This document shows positions 1-12,870 of a DNA stretch of 64,000 nt, piece after piece. Each line of letters begins with the position of its first letter. The first letter of the stretch is position 1. This DNA is from Pithys albifrons albifrons (taxonomy: Eukaryota; Chordata; Aves; Passeriformes; Thamnophilidae). The notes under the pieces were generated by a model. That model did not search any database, had not been told where the DNA came from, and saw only the letters and a list, made by a program, of their open reading frames with translations. The position numbers and the translations under genes were made by a program. The stretch lies in the NCBI RefSeq assembly GCF_047495875.1, contig NC_092466.1:18844561-18908560 (forward strand). Reading direction: 5' to 3'.

Positions 1-692
1 AGACAAGTATACAACCCTTAGATAGAGCCAGTTCTCACTGACCTGTTATCATTAATGCCAGAGACCATAAGAAGTATTCAGAGCTGTCTTAGTGCTCACA
101 AACATTAACGGGAGACATGTGAAAGCTCTGAATCTCTATCCTATGGGAAATGTTGATATTTACCTTCTCCTTTAATCTAAAGACAAAAATGAAAGGAGGA
201 AAGGAACTAAGAGGAAGGAAAAGTCACAAGAATTAACATTTTTGTGGGATGGGATGCCCCAGAGATGTAATCTGAATCCTCAAAAATGGTAATTTTCCAT
301 GGATAAGGAAATGCTGATGGCTTTGATGTAACAAAACCTCAAGTAGAAGCAACATATGGTGTTTCAAAGGGTTGGTGTTAGAATGTGGTAAGAGCACAGT
401 GCTGATAGGCTCATCCACTCCACTTTCTTACTATCACAAACACATGTATTGTAGCCCCAGCAATTGCTTGAAAATACCTAACTAAGCCTACAGTTAGATC
501 TCTTATCCATTTTTGCTACATTTGGAATGCCTCATTCTGAGTATGACTGGTTCTCATTTCTAGTGAAAATGAAATTATGCTTATTAGCTCTTGTACCCAT
601 ATTTCTCTTTGGCTTTTCCTTCTATACAGTTTCTGCCCACTGTCACACAGGGTAACCACACTGCCTCTTCACTTCTTTGCTGATCTATACAA
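1..692. other. Unique non-coding sequence
   Basis: No gene, exon or repeat recognised. The only compositional feature is a purine-rich patch at about 193-225 (aaaggaggaaaggaactaag). Reading frames on both strands are short and unlike any family I know. Confidence 0.6.
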
Positions 693-770
693 ACCAGGCT
701 GCTTTAGTCCTTTTGCACAGGACAGACTCTCAAATTTCCTTAACATCCTCGTAACTCCTGTCTGTACTGG
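693..770 (-). mobile_element. Possible ancient CR1 LINE fragment
   Basis: Read on the + strand, the words aaccaggctgctttagtcc, ccttaacatcctcgtaactc and ctgtctgtactgga follow the order found in antisense CR1 (aggctgaac-agtcc ... ccttaacatcctcgtagccctcctctg...). The match needs a gap and the flanks do not continue it convincingly. It could be a chance resemblance, and there is no reading frame left. RepeatMasker with an avian or archosaur library would settle it. Confidence 0.35.
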
Positions 771-1394
771 ATTATGGATGACCAGATGTGTGCAGACAAG
801 GTCTTATTAGACCTCTACTTTCTGGCATGAATATTTCCCTCTTTACTTGGAAATATCTCTCTCCATATTGCCTGAGCAAATTTCTGCATTCCTCTGTCAG
901 CATTGCAGTCATGGCTCTGAGACATCCTGTGTCTAAGAGCTGCAGAGCTTTGTTAGTTCCTGCTGGTGGACTGTCTGCCAAAGGGACAATCCTTGAGTCT
1001 AATCCCTATACACAAATTTGTGTGAATCATTTTTGTCCCATTTATCTTGTTCTAGTTCCTGAGATCATCTGATTCTTCTCGTATGTTGTATAATTACATG
1101 AAAACTAGTGTTTTTCAGTCTGTGTATACTATTAAACCTGTGTTTCATAAGAAGTTTGATGGGACATGTTTGTTATTGTTCTGTCTATTAACTCAGCTGT
1201 CATAATTATTTGATTTAATTTTTTTCAGCTATTTTTTGAAAATATTCTGCCACTGTTCTGGATTAGTGGTTTTGGGCTGGGAGCTGGTCTTAGAAAACTT
1301 ATGTAAATCGGATGTAATACAATAAAACACAAAATGTGCCTTCAGAGTAAAACTGGAATAACCCTTAGCAATGCTGAAATGATTCTGGGTTAAC
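771..1394. other. Unique non-coding sequence
   Basis: Nothing recognised. A 94-codon + strand frame at 788-1072 overlaps a 69-codon minus-strand frame at 772-981. Neither shows a domain or coding bias that I can see, so both are taken as chance. Confidence 0.55.
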
Positions 1395-1472
1395 TGAGAC
1401 CAGATTCTACCATAGTGACTCCAGTGAGATACCCTATTTGAGTAAAAGAATCAGGACTATACCCAAAATTTA
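1395..1472. repeat. Possible ancient amniote interspersed repeat
   Basis: The segment runs from gagaccagattctaccatag through gactccagtgagat to gagtaaaagaatcagga and acccaaaattt. It resembles an old repeat common in reptiles and birds whose copies read like '...gatctgactccagtg...gagtaaa...gaatcagg...gcccaa'. I do not know its formal family name. The copy is short and diverged, and orientation is not assigned. Confidence 0.4.
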
Positions 1473-3631
1473 GATAGTATTGCACAATAACAAACCCATC
1501 CCTTGATCTGGAGGGCCTTTCTTTGTGGGAGGCTGCCAGCAAAGTACAGTCTGCCAGCTGAGGCAGGGAACCTGAGCTGGGCTGTTTAATTCACAGTATC
1601 TCTGAGCAACTGTGAGCAAGACATCAATTATTTCATGAGGTATCTAAAGGCCTCCAAGGACTAGGGCCATTAGTTCATTCCTTCAAAGGAGGTGGAAAAT
1701 CAGATGCTTGCCTGATAGGATCTACAAGAATGCCTCAGCAGGCATCAAAAGCAGGTGTGGGTTCACTGGGAAGGATGGCTGCAAGGGCTGTGTGCTCTTC
1801 CAACAAGCAACAGGTTTCCAGTACTAAGGCGACAGGTATTACGCCAAGGAAGATGAGAGCTGCATGGTCTACCCATAGTTGAATCCAGCCCTCAGCTGGA
1901 TCTAGGAGCTTCTGAAAACTTTAACTAATAATCTGGATGCATTTTCAACTTCTAAGTATTTCTGGCACTTTAGCCCCTTTCTCCTTCATCAGCATTTGCA
2001 TTTGTGAAAGAAAAACATTTTCACTTCTCTGCCAGGGGGGTTGCTAGGATTGGTGCATTCGTGAGTGTGAAGGCACCAGATAACATAATAGAAGAAGAAA
2101 CAGAAGTCCCTGAGATGTGCATCTCTGTGCAGTTAGCATGGGAATGTGTCAGCGTTGTGGCAGGGCTGATTGTTTGATTTAAGCCTCAACATATTTGCAG
2201 GAAGAAAACTGGAAACAGAGAATACAAATGTAACCATTGTTATTTGCAACTCGACTTTCAAACCTCTTGCCAGATTATAAATCTTGACTGCGTGTACCTC
2301 TGCCGTTTCTCAGGTCTGAACCAAAAATATTTACCAAGGAAATAATGTTTGTAGCGATGATCTCAGAGCAGTGCAACTCGTTAGCTAGTAATGTGCCTGC
2401 AGGCGGTATGAAAGATTCGATCCATCTGGAATTGAATAGCATGGGATAGCTGGAAGCTGTATTCAATGCCGATGGTGGGAAAAGCCTTAAAACTCCTTGA
2501 TTACAACACATAAAAGCTGTGAACCATCAATAACCAAAAAAATATGATGTGCCAACTATAGCAAAAGTAACAGCAGGGCAATTCCATTATTTGAGGTCAT
2601 TCCACCTTCATCTTGTCAAAAAGGGATAAAGAAAGGGCATGGCATAAGCCAGATCTCCAGCATATCCCTCCCTTGTCAGTAGGACCTAATTGGCATTAAA
2701 TACTGAATGTGTCTGGATTTAATATAACTCCTCTGCTCAATTACTTCATCCACTCAAGGAATGGAAAGCTGCCCATTTCAAGGCTTTATAGGGGATAACT
2801 TGCTTTAAGTCAGACATCAGAGGCCCAAATGTCCTAATTGATATTTTATTAATAAATCCTCAAAATTATTATGATTTGTTTCAAGCAGGGAGGTAAAACC
2901 ATCATTCCAAGGCAAGAGAGTCTTCTTTATCTAATAGGTCTTTTTGTAGCTGCTTAGAATTGAGAGCAAATGCTGGCAACCTGTTTCCATCACTGTCAGC
3001 TGGGTCATTGGGAAACATACAAAAGAATAACAGGATAAACTTTTTCTGTGACAGGTCTGAGTATTGACCCCACTTTAGGTCAAGTGGTAAGCTGAAGGTC
3101 CGTTACCTTCTGCTCTATGGCTTCTCTTTTAGCAAGTAGAAGCAGGAAAGGTGGTAGAAAGCTTCACAGCCACATAGGAAATTAAACAATTGAGATATAC
3201 TCCAAGCTCATCGAAAATTGCTTGAGAAGCAAAAGCTGAATGCCAGGAGTAGGGATTTCCTTCTGAATTTGAACCTGGTGATCAGCTTTGGCCATGGACA
3301 TGATTAAAAATTTTCTGCAGTGAGAGCAGCATCAAAACTGCTGGCTGCTGTCTTGAGCTTCATGTGGGAGCACCTTTGTCTTGCAAGCATCTCCAAAGCA
3401 GGATGCCTGTCTCCAGTGTGGAGTCTGTGTGGGGTAGGACGAGATTGTCTCCCCATGAGGATGCCATTGTGCCTTGCCAATCTGTGTAATACTAATAGGG
3501 AAGGAGTGAGGTTTGGCCCCATTAGGTGCCAGGTGTTTATGCAGCTCCTGAAATGGCAGGGCACCAACCCCAGCAAAAGTCTGCACTCTGCATTAGTAAA
3601 TGAAGCATTTGAGTTGTTGTGACAGATTGAT
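1473..3631. other. Unique non-coding sequence
   Basis: No gene or repeat recognised. At 3304-3666 both strands carry frames of 80-120 codons that overlap each other. That is expected of a locally GC-richer, stop-poor patch rather than a gene. No splice-site pair flanks them convincingly. Confidence 0.55.
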
Positions 3632-3715
3632 GGACTCATAAAAAGTAGGATGGAAAGGGACATCAAAGCATCATCTAGTTCAGTGTTTCTCTGCCTCTGG
3701 TCTGCAAGGCATCAA
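3632..3715 (-). mobile_element. CR1 LINE 3'-end fragment
   Basis: CR1 is the dominant non-LTR retrotransposon of birds, and most copies are truncated to the 3' end. On the + strand this segment reads as the antisense tail: actcataaaaagtagg, then tggaaagggacatcaaagc, then atcatctagttcag. The standard antisense wording is 'tcatagaatggt...ttggaagggacctt...gatcatctagtcca'. The element therefore points leftward, with its 3' terminus near 3632. It has lost clear terminal octamers and is diverged, so it is old. There is no coding content. Confidence 0.65.
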
Positions 3716-6680
3716 CAGACTGTGAAAGCAATGCAAAAAATCTGTTGCAGACCCCCCCACTCTCATGTGTGCCAAAGCATAGCAGGGGAAACAAAACAGC
3801 AAATAAGTGCTCAGAACTTAGCTTCATTTTCATCCAGTAGTAAATGGAAAGCATGATCATAATGCTGCAGAGAAGATGGAGATTACTCTCAGATGGCTTG
3901 TGTGGCCTTTCATTAAAATGAATTAAAACCAAGTCATTCAGATGCCTTAGTTCAAAGTCTCCTTGTGTTTTCTGAAAAGATCAGCTGTAACTATTCATAA
4001 GAGAATGTATTTTGAGTTTCCTGGATATACCCCATTTTTCCTGCCTGTAAATCTACCTTTGCAGGAGCAGAGCCAGAAGAGTGAACCAAGGCAGGCTGCC
4101 TGAGGAGCAGACATCTCAGACTGATGGCTTCTGGGCACACACAGACCACAGGTGCGATGGGAAATTGGCTGGCTTGATTTAGAAAAGGACATGTAAACCA
4201 TATAGTGGTTTTACCTGATTGCATCTGCCATAAGAACAGGGATATTATTATGTGCTATCACTCTGAAATGATTTTTACGGCTGTCCCTAGTATGCAGAGC
4301 CACCAGCCAGAGGGTACCACACAGTGAGGATAACCTGAGGGCAAGGTGTCCTGGAAATGCTAGCACATTTCTTGAATAGTATCTGAGGTTAATTTAAGCA
4401 TATGTTACAGTGCCCTGATTTCCAAAACCTACTTTGTGTGGGGAATGTATACATCCTAACACAGGAATACAACTATTATCTGGTTTTTTGTGTTTTTCTT
4501 GAGTCATACTATAAAAATAGTGAAACATGAAATTGTACTTTATTTCTCTTGATTTTTCTTATACTACATTAAGTAACAAAACGTACACATCATAGTGTGT
4601 ATAAATTGTCCACGTGTGCACAGTCAGCTGTCAGATATCTTTGGAGGAATTTTTGAGACTGCACAGAACAATTGCCAGTAATGCCGAGGTGGGAGTACAC
4701 GCAGATTGATTTGTTCTAGCACAAGTAACTGTCTCCAGAACCTCAGCACAGTCTAGTAATGTAGTAAGAACCAGCTGGGATGCTGCAGAGCTGGCCCTGA
4801 GCTGGAGCTAATAAGTGCTGGTGGGCCCCAGCTGGCCCTGTGCAGACAGCCACCTGGCAGGCAGTGAATCCTGGTCCCCAGGGAAGCCTGCAACATGCAC
4901 ATTTTATCCTTCTGCTGTGCAGGTATCCAATCCTCCTTCCTCATTTGGTAACTCATGGAGCACATTTCCAGAGGAGTGATGAGATCTGAAAACATGGTTT
5001 CTAGAAACCCCTGTCTGGTAAAGTACTCAGAAGATGGAAAGTGCAGTATAAAGCATTACTCTTTGGACCTGGTTTTGTGTTCAATCCTGTTAAGAGTGAC
5101 AGACCTGTGGCGTTACAAGGTAACACTATGTCCTAGGTTCAAAGACAAGACTTAGTTCAAGGAACAAATAAATGTGGCAGCCTTTTAGCCCCAACCTTAG
5201 TTGTACATCTCTTTGCACACTGGAATGCTTATTCAACTAGTGGGGTTTCTTGATGGTACTGAAAACATATTAATATTTTAACAATTCTCAAAACACAGAA
5301 ATCAAGCTCACTGTCCCCTTTTGCCTTTTTCAGTTTTTTGAACAAGTACCCAAGCTTTACATGATTTAAGTAATTCAGTAAGAATCAAAATCTAATTTCC
5401 ACTCTTGCATTTTGGAACAGGATATTGGATCAGTGAGAAGAATCTTACACTTTTGTTCAGCACATCCTCCCTGACTTTCACACAGCTGAGTGCTGGAGGG
5501 TCCCTGTAGGAGTAGAAGAAGGCAGCAGTTGAGTTAAAAGGTCAGAGTTTTAGAAAGAGGATTCAGGTGATGCCACAAGCAGTTCAACTGAGGCTGCTAG
5601 ATCCATTCACGCACTCTGTGGCTTTGTCCTCCCAGTGTCTACTCTGGGGACTAAGTTAATTATGACAAGTCATAGGTCTTTGGGACTTCCCACTCTTGTA
5701 GGAACTACTTAATTTGCAATCCCTTTCAAATCAGCCTGTCCTGAGACAAAAGAGAATTTGTGAACTGGCCATTTAAGTTGGAATTGGCAAAGCCTTTGTT
5801 AATATTTTAATACAACATTCTGCTTTGGGAACCTGGATCTTCTATTGGAGGACAAAAGCAGTAACAGAAAGCAAGGCATTCCTGAGAGGCAGTGCAATTT
5901 GTACATGGAATCCTTATGCTACCCTCCTTGTGCAGCACGGAGCTCTTTAGGGATCCCTCTTTGATCCAAGTTGAACTTTAGCCTTTTGGAGTTCAGAGGT
6001 TATGTCAAAAGCTTTCTTCCTGGCTTTTAACATCAGCAACTAGAGATTTAAGCCCTAATGGTGACAAAATCTCATTGTTTTCTGCACACTAGGACTTAGA
6101 TGGGATTAAATTCAAGGAGTTGTGCAGCAGGTCTCTGCAGCTTGCTACTGGTAATGGTGTTTCTTTTGGGACCTATAGGCTTTCAGGAAGAAACTTGGTG
6201 CCCATTCGTAGTCTACATATATCTCCTAACCAAAACTGCCTTATCCAAATACATTTTAGTGAAACAAGAGTGATCCCTGTTTATCCTGTCTGATTCCATT
6301 TTCTATGTTACCATTAGCTGATGGAGTTTAGAGTTGTGTAGCAAATTTCCAGTACCCAGAGAGCTTCCCATCACTTACTTTCCCATGGACAGACTTGCAG
6401 GAAATGAAAGTGCACACATTTTGCTCATGAGTGTCATGACAAAAATCAACTTGTAATATGACCAGTCCAAACTGACATAAGTAGATGCCTTCTGTTTCCA
6501 GAAAGCCTCAGCATTTAATAAGGAAAAATAGCAGAAAAGTAAGGCAGACGCTGCCAGAGAATATCTCATCCCCTGGAGGGAAGGAACAGAATGAAAGAAA
6601 TAGCTGGTGGTATAGAATATTTTTCCTAGTGAGATTTTGGAATGTTTCTCTAGCCACAGTGGGCAAATCCTTATAAATCT
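3716..6680. other. Unique non-coding sequence
   Basis: Nothing recognised. Small frames (up to 85 codons at 3675-3932, minus) overlap on both strands and show no family. AT-rich stretches occur at about 4440-4620 and 5230-5420 without repeat structure. Confidence 0.6.
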
Positions 6681-9240
6681 CTCATCTGGGCTCTGTACTT
6701 GTAAATGCTGTTAATGCACGCAACAAAATCCAGTTTTTGTCAGAAACCACAATAAATCCCTTCAGCATGTACGCCTGTAGGTGACAGCTTGATCTACCAT
6801 GAAAAGGAGGGAGAGCAGAGCCTTTCACAGTAGGATCTGTTGTTTGCCTCAGATATGCTGCTCCATCACTGCCAGGGAGCAAATCCCACCTGGGCAGCAC
6901 AGCATTCTCTTCAAAGGCCAGCACAAAGGACCTCCTTAGGGCAACTTGAAAGCACAGCAGCTTGGAACAGAAAAGGCCAGGGTCATGGTGGAGCATAGAT
7001 CACTCCCCAGGAGCAGCCACACAGCCTGCAGGACACTTGGCACTTCCTGGAAGCCTTCAAGTTGCAAGGCTTCCTGCATTAACTAGCAGGCTGCTAGAAT
7101 ACTAAGGTGGGTCCTGTAAATCAGCAGCGTGATTTTTGATGACTCCAGCATGCAGGGTTGCAGAAGGGCATTTGCATGGCTGTACAAAACTCACGCCAGT
7201 CTTCATTGCCCTTAAATGAAACAAAAAGGAACTCAACCTAATTTTTGACCATGCTACCCCAGAATTACCAAGAAACTTTATTCCTGTCCCTTCTGGTAAT
7301 AGCAAGGTGCCTTAGTCCTTGGATTTTCTGTGACTGTGGAGAAGGATTTATGAGAAACTCAGATTTGATCTTAGGCACTGAGCTCTTTGATGTCTGTGAG
7401 TGCCTGTGGATGTGGTACTTCTAGGATACTGAGGGTCCTGAAGAGATCACCCTAAGAGTCTACTGACAATATAGGTACAATTAGGGACATCTGCACCATA
7501 AATATCCTGTATAAGTCACTGGGTTGTATGCAGGCAGGAGTTCAAAACAGGTTTCCACGAGGACCTCCTGGAGGTCCTTCTGAGAATCTGGAATGCAGGC
7601 TTGAGGAAGGCATAATGTGATTTGGTGATTATGTGAGAAAACACAGCAATGTTTTTTTTCATAGGCCAAGCAACAGGTCAGAGAGGGAAGAAAGTGGGGC
7701 AAAAGTATGAAATTTCACAAGAGGAAAATGCACGACAAGGAAGAGCTATATTTAACTTCTAACGCAATGACCTCAGATTCACAAAAGTTCTGGCAGACTT
7801 TATCTATACACCTATGTACAGAGGTAGGCAGAAACAGAGAACAGAAAGACCTTAAGACTTGCCCCAACAGACCCTGGAATCCTCAGTCATGTCCCCATGG
7901 TATTCATGGTCCATCTTGCATGGGAGCCAGATGAGAAGAGCATCCTTCCCAGGAAAAGAGAGAGGCCTGTACCCCAGTGTCACACAGCCTTGCTCCTGGG
8001 AAGGCAGGGGTACTTCCATGGCTGCAGCAGCAGCCTCTCCCACAGGCAAATGCAGAGGCAGTCGCCCAGCTTGGCCATGGGGAATTGTAAGCTGTCTGTT
8101 CTCAGCTGTTTCAAAGTGCCTGCCAATGCCTCTGCTGTTTCACACTTTGCTTCCCTCAGAGATCTTGGATAAACATCACCTCTCCACCCCAGGGAATAAC
8201 TGCACTTGTTTCTCTTTGGCTGTTCACTGTTTCTGCGACAGAGGTTTTGCTGTGCTTCGGGGCTCTGGGAAAGGGTCATCACACCAGGGACCTCCTCTGT
8301 GCCTTAAATGGCAGCACCTTGGCTCAGTAGCATCCCCTGACACCAGGTTAGGACCAGCTGCAGTTTCTCAGGACTTGGCACTCCGAGGAAAGGAAATACT
8401 TTGAAATGTGCTTTTTGTTTCTCTGCTGGGACAGCGTGTTCCCCAGGGAGAGGGTGTGAGAGCACCATCTGTGAGATGGGGATGGGTGCCCTTGCACAAA
8501 GAAAAAAACTACCGGGCAGAACAAAGCCAAGAGACAGGATCATCCCTTGAGGGAGGCACTTCTTGGCTGTTACAGAAAGGTGATAGCTGGTGCATTGAGG
8601 TACCACTATCACTCTGAACCTGTGCAAAGGACAAGTCAGTGGGGGAAGGCAGCAACTTCTGCCAAGTTCCTCCAGGTCTGGTTTATATCTCACAACTAGA
8701 CAACTTTTGCTCTGATGATGTCAGGACCACAGGATATGGGACCACAGTACACTAACTCACCTGTGCATGGTGCAAAGAGCAGACCTTCAGAGCCACTGGC
8801 ATGAGCAGTGTGCCTGAAATGCCAGGATTGCCTTTTACCCCTGAGTTAGCCTACTTTGTTATGACGGGGAACTCTCTCCCACTAAGGTTCAGAAGGGGGA
8901 GCAGTGAGGGTATTTAATTTTCTCTTCCCATACCTTTCCTTTACTCTTCTAAAGTTTCAGTGAGGCAGCAATGCTTTATTTATATAAACTATTAGTATCC
9001 CCTTCCCCTAGGCTGCATAGCTTAGTGCTCCAAACCTGCTGTGTTCCCTGGGATAGCTCAGGTCAGGCCAGCCCTGCAGTCCCTGGGCAGTCCTTGGGCT
9101 CCAGGCAGTGGGTAGGATGCAGTAAAGGATACTCTCCCGTTCAGATTTTTACGGAATAATAAGCTGGATCCCACAGCGTCCCAAGATGCCACTAGAAAGA
9201 AATGTGCTGCACCAATCAAGGAGGTGACTGTTTTAAGGCT
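6681..9240. other. GC-richer, stop-poor non-coding patch
   Basis: Between about 7850 and 8700 the sequence is visibly richer in G and C, and stop codons thin out. A 181-codon frame (7859-8404, +), a 129-codon frame (8304-8693, -), a 104-codon frame (6682-6996, -) and several others overlap. The predicted peptides are rich in Ser, Pro, Leu and Cys with no domain, no splice-bounded structure and no preference for one strand. I interpret them as chance frames, not genes. Confidence 0.55.
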
Positions 9241-12035
9241 GGATGGAAATATTATAAGGATTATCAGTTATCTGGCAAATATATATAAAATGACCACCTT
9301 AGAAATTTTTGTTTCAGTTGGAAAACTGGGGGAAAAAATGAGGGTACAAATGCAAATAAGTTAGGTTTTCAGCTGAAGATGGCAAAATTATTTGCCTTTT
9401 CTCTCAAGAAAATTAATTTTTGCTGTACTTAGAGGACAATTTGTTGGAAAAAAATCTGCTCTTTTCCAGAAGACTTATGTTCAGAAAGAGTTTTTTGCCA
9501 TAGTGGTATAGAAGTGGTATCCTACAAAGGTTTTAAATGTGGGATAATGGCTTTTAGCACAATTACAGTGCCCTTCACTGTTGCATGAGGGTTTAAACCT
9601 TGCTGGCACATCCGAAGAACAAGCTATTCAGCCTCCTCAGTTCTGCTATCCAAACCACTGTCATGCAAAACCATAAACAATAGCCCAAGCATAGCCATCC
9701 CAGTTATAGTTTTGGACAGATATTCCTGACCTTGCTGTCCTGTTTTGTGGCTTGGTGTTATGCATTCTTCAGTTTCAGGCTATATTAGCGAGTCTGGGAA
9801 GGAATCCATTCATATAATTATTCCAGTGTATCAATTTGCTGCTCGTAGAGTGAAGTCACTCAGCAGTGGGAAGCACATAAAGAGGACACACAGAGTTTAA
9901 TGTAGGAAACATTTTAATGACAAAGAGATTGCCAGGTGTATCTTTGTTCAGTCCAGATCTCTAAAAGAGCAATTTTCTGGGTTATTGCAATATTTTTGCA
10001 TTAATTCACTGATTTTTTTTCTGTACACGTGGAACATGTGGGTTTTTATTCAGTATCACTAATCAATGTGTCACAGATTGTAGTGATTCCTGAAACCATT
10101 TTCTCTCCATAATCTCTCATTCTCTTACTTCTTCCCATCCCCACTGTCTGCTTTTCCCCTATGAATGCTGTGACCTAGATTGTGACCATGATGGTCTGTG
10201 TGTTCCTGGGCATACAAGGAGAATGAGGTTGCATAGTCCCTCTGCTAAAGAACTTTCCAACCTTAGGATATCCCAGCAAAGTTTTGCCATCACCTTATTT
10301 TGGCTGTTGCCAGAAGCTTGTGCTGTGCATGAGGTCTCTCAAGCCAAGGGAGCAACTGAAGGAGGGGGAGATCAGTTGTGTTGGAAGCATTCATGAAAGC
10401 CTCAGAGGAACAGTAGGATAAGGCAGTGTTTGTAGGACCTTGCCAGCAGCTAATCCTGGCAGAAAGAGGACATCCAGAGTGCTGGGGCTCACAGGCAAAA
10501 GGTCTGTTCTGTCCTCCGCAAAAGACTTGACAGCAATACAAGCACTGCTATGCCACTGTTCTCCTCTGGTTAGGGCACGGGTGCACACACTGTCAGCTGG
10601 GGCTGCACTGGAGGGAACAGAGGAGTAACTCCCAGGGGACAAAATGCCAGGTATGCCAAGTCTTGTGCCACCAGCAAGCATTCTGGTAAGCTGCAGGCTG
10701 GCCCACACTAAATTTGTGATGTTCAGAAGCTGGAGGAAAAGAGATAAGGTGGAAACAAGGTCAATAAAACAATTCTATGGCTGTGTAATCTTTTTGCATT
10801 GGAAGAGTGCTGTGCTGCAGCGCACATCCTTGTGGCAGTGTGGAAGACCAGCTGGGCATCATAAGGGCATTTGGCACAGAGCATTTTCAGGAGTTCACTC
10901 TGCACTAGATAGTTTTTAAATGGTACCAGTCACTATATGGATGAGGCATACATGCTGCTGGGCAGTGCAATTGTTACTCCCCCTCCATGTCCTTGTGCCC
11001 AGTGGAGCTGGCCAGCAGATCCAGGAGGCCATAAGCCTGCCAGTGTCAGGGCTGCAGGGCAGGAAATGGAGCTGGTATTGCAAATGCCTGGGCTGAGCCT
11101 CTGGGGAGGAGGACACACCAGTTGTGTGAACTATGTGCTTAGTATTCAAGGCTTGATTAGTTTTAAGCTGTCACAAGTTTGGCACCCAGATACCAAGGTG
11201 TCTCTGAACATCTGTGATGCAGAAGAAAAATAAAAACATGAGGGGTTTGGTTAGGTTTCTTACTGCAAAGTTCCCAGTGCTCAAGTCTTCTAACACTGGG
11301 GTTTTTAAACATCAGCTGCCAGAATTAGAGTACCATTGAGAATAGCAGTTTGCAATTCTTAACTTAGTTTGCTAAGGAAGCCAGGTTTACAGGATCAGCA
11401 TACCTATCCATCTACCTCTCTATCCCTCCCAGATGACTTTCAAACTTCTTGGAATGGAGAGAAGAAATGAAGTCTCAAAGTAATTACATTTGTATGATCA
11501 TTGCGACACTAGGCAAGAAAGGAAAGGAGAGGAATCTTGTAAACGCCCTCCCCTGGGGAGGATTGGGTTGTCAGCCATGCTTTTTATTGGCAGCTGAATG
11601 CCCAGCCTGTTCAGACAGGCAGGTCTGTCAGTCCTCCCCTGTGCTCCTGCCTAGCCAGCTAAAGCAGCCATGGGAAACCAGACATCATCACTTCTGCCTG
11701 CAGCACAGTTTTAGCTTACCTGCAAATCTTCACAGACACAAAAATAACCTGGAGAATAAGAAGCCCAACAGCATCTAGTTTCAAAAAGCCTCTATGCAAT
11801 ATGCCCTGGATAACGGTATTTTAAAAACATGAGTCTTTGGATGCTTTGCATGTAAGTAATCATTTCAGTATGCCTGTGCTTCCCCATACCTGATACCCTT
11901 GGGAGAAGGGTGAATGGTTAAGTCTGGAACTTTGTGACTCAGAATCACTGTATTGATACCTCAGTACCTTTGTTGACTTATCATCATAAAACCTTTTCTG
12001 ATCTTGGCAGGGCTGTTGCCCTTTTCCCTAATAAT
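9241..12035. other. Unique non-coding sequence
   Basis: No gene or repeat recognised. From 9290 to 10080 the sequence is AT-rich with short homopolymers. From 10290 to 11150 frames of 60-105 codons overlap on both strands, again without a domain. Confidence 0.6.
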
Positions 12036-12128
12036 TAACCATGAGATTAAGTGACTTGCTTAAAATCATGAAAAATTAAAGACAGAAAAAATTTCATTCT
12101 TCCTCTGCTATGCTCTAGACTCCCATAC
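12036..12128 (-). mobile_element. MIR/CORE-SINE-like remnant
   Basis: The + strand reads gattaagtgacttgcttaaa, then atcatg, then gacagaaaaaatttcattc, then ctagactcccata. This follows the antisense MIR/CORE-SINE layout: 'gaggttaagtgacttgcccaaggtcaca...gacagagctgggattcgaac...ctgactccca'. MIR-type SINEs predate the bird-mammal split and persist in birds as heavily mutated pieces. The copy has no intact polymerase III boxes that I can point to. The order of four separate words is the evidence; percent identity was not measured. Confidence 0.55.
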
Positions 12129-12870
12129 AAAACTTGTAAGACATGATGGGAATCACTGACAAAATCAACTGTGATCAAGCAAAGCCGATTGCATTACTTA
12201 ACATGTAAATAAGAACAGTACAAAAACTCAATTTATAAAATATTTTTGACTTACATTATATATTTCTGAGAATAAAATCTGACTTTCACTTTGATTTTGA
12301 AGCACACTGAGCAATGGGACCTTGAAAAACTGAATATACAACCACTAATATAAACAACTAATAAATGGATAGCAAATGATGGTACCTATTCTCAAGGGGT
12401 TACTATAATGTCAGTTGGTTTTTTATGTAGTTCATGATTAACAAATTAGGAGCAAAACTTTTCTGCTTGGTGTTTTTTTTCAAAGGTGCAATGAAATCAC
12501 CTAAAACTTAGTAAAATATTATTGACAGTCACATTCCTCTGATATTTCTTTAATTGAAAAGAGAAAAAAAGTATCAGCTCCACCATTTCACTTCCCCTAA
12601 TTGAGTTTTATTTATGGACCCACTAGAGAAACATTTTTTTTGGCTATTCCTTATTTAAGTAAAAGAAAAAAAAATCAAACAATTTTGCTAGCAGCTGATT
12701 CTTTGGATCATTTAGGCAGCACTTTTACTCCTCAAAATATCTATTTTTTCTATAAAAATATTTTATAAGGTGATTGAGAAGCCCATGAATAATGGTTCTC
12801 TTTGCATTTGATGGCATGGAAGGTGTTTAGTCGTTTCCAAACACATTTTATTCCTCTGTCCATTAGCAGG
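12129..12870. promoter_or_regulatory. AT-rich block, candidate conserved non-coding element
   Basis: This stretch is strongly AT-rich but not simple repeat. It holds many homeodomain-type or forkhead-type words (taattg, ataaa, ttattta, caattttgctagc) at about 12530-12800. It carries no repeat that I recognise and no reading frame. Such texture is typical of vertebrate developmental enhancers, but from one sequence this is inference only. Ordinary AT-rich desert is the alternative. Confidence 0.2.

Noticed and set aside
7540..7600. gaggacctcctggaggtcct as a possible CR1 tail
   Set aside because: It is mostly a short local palindrome, and no upstream CR1 words are present.
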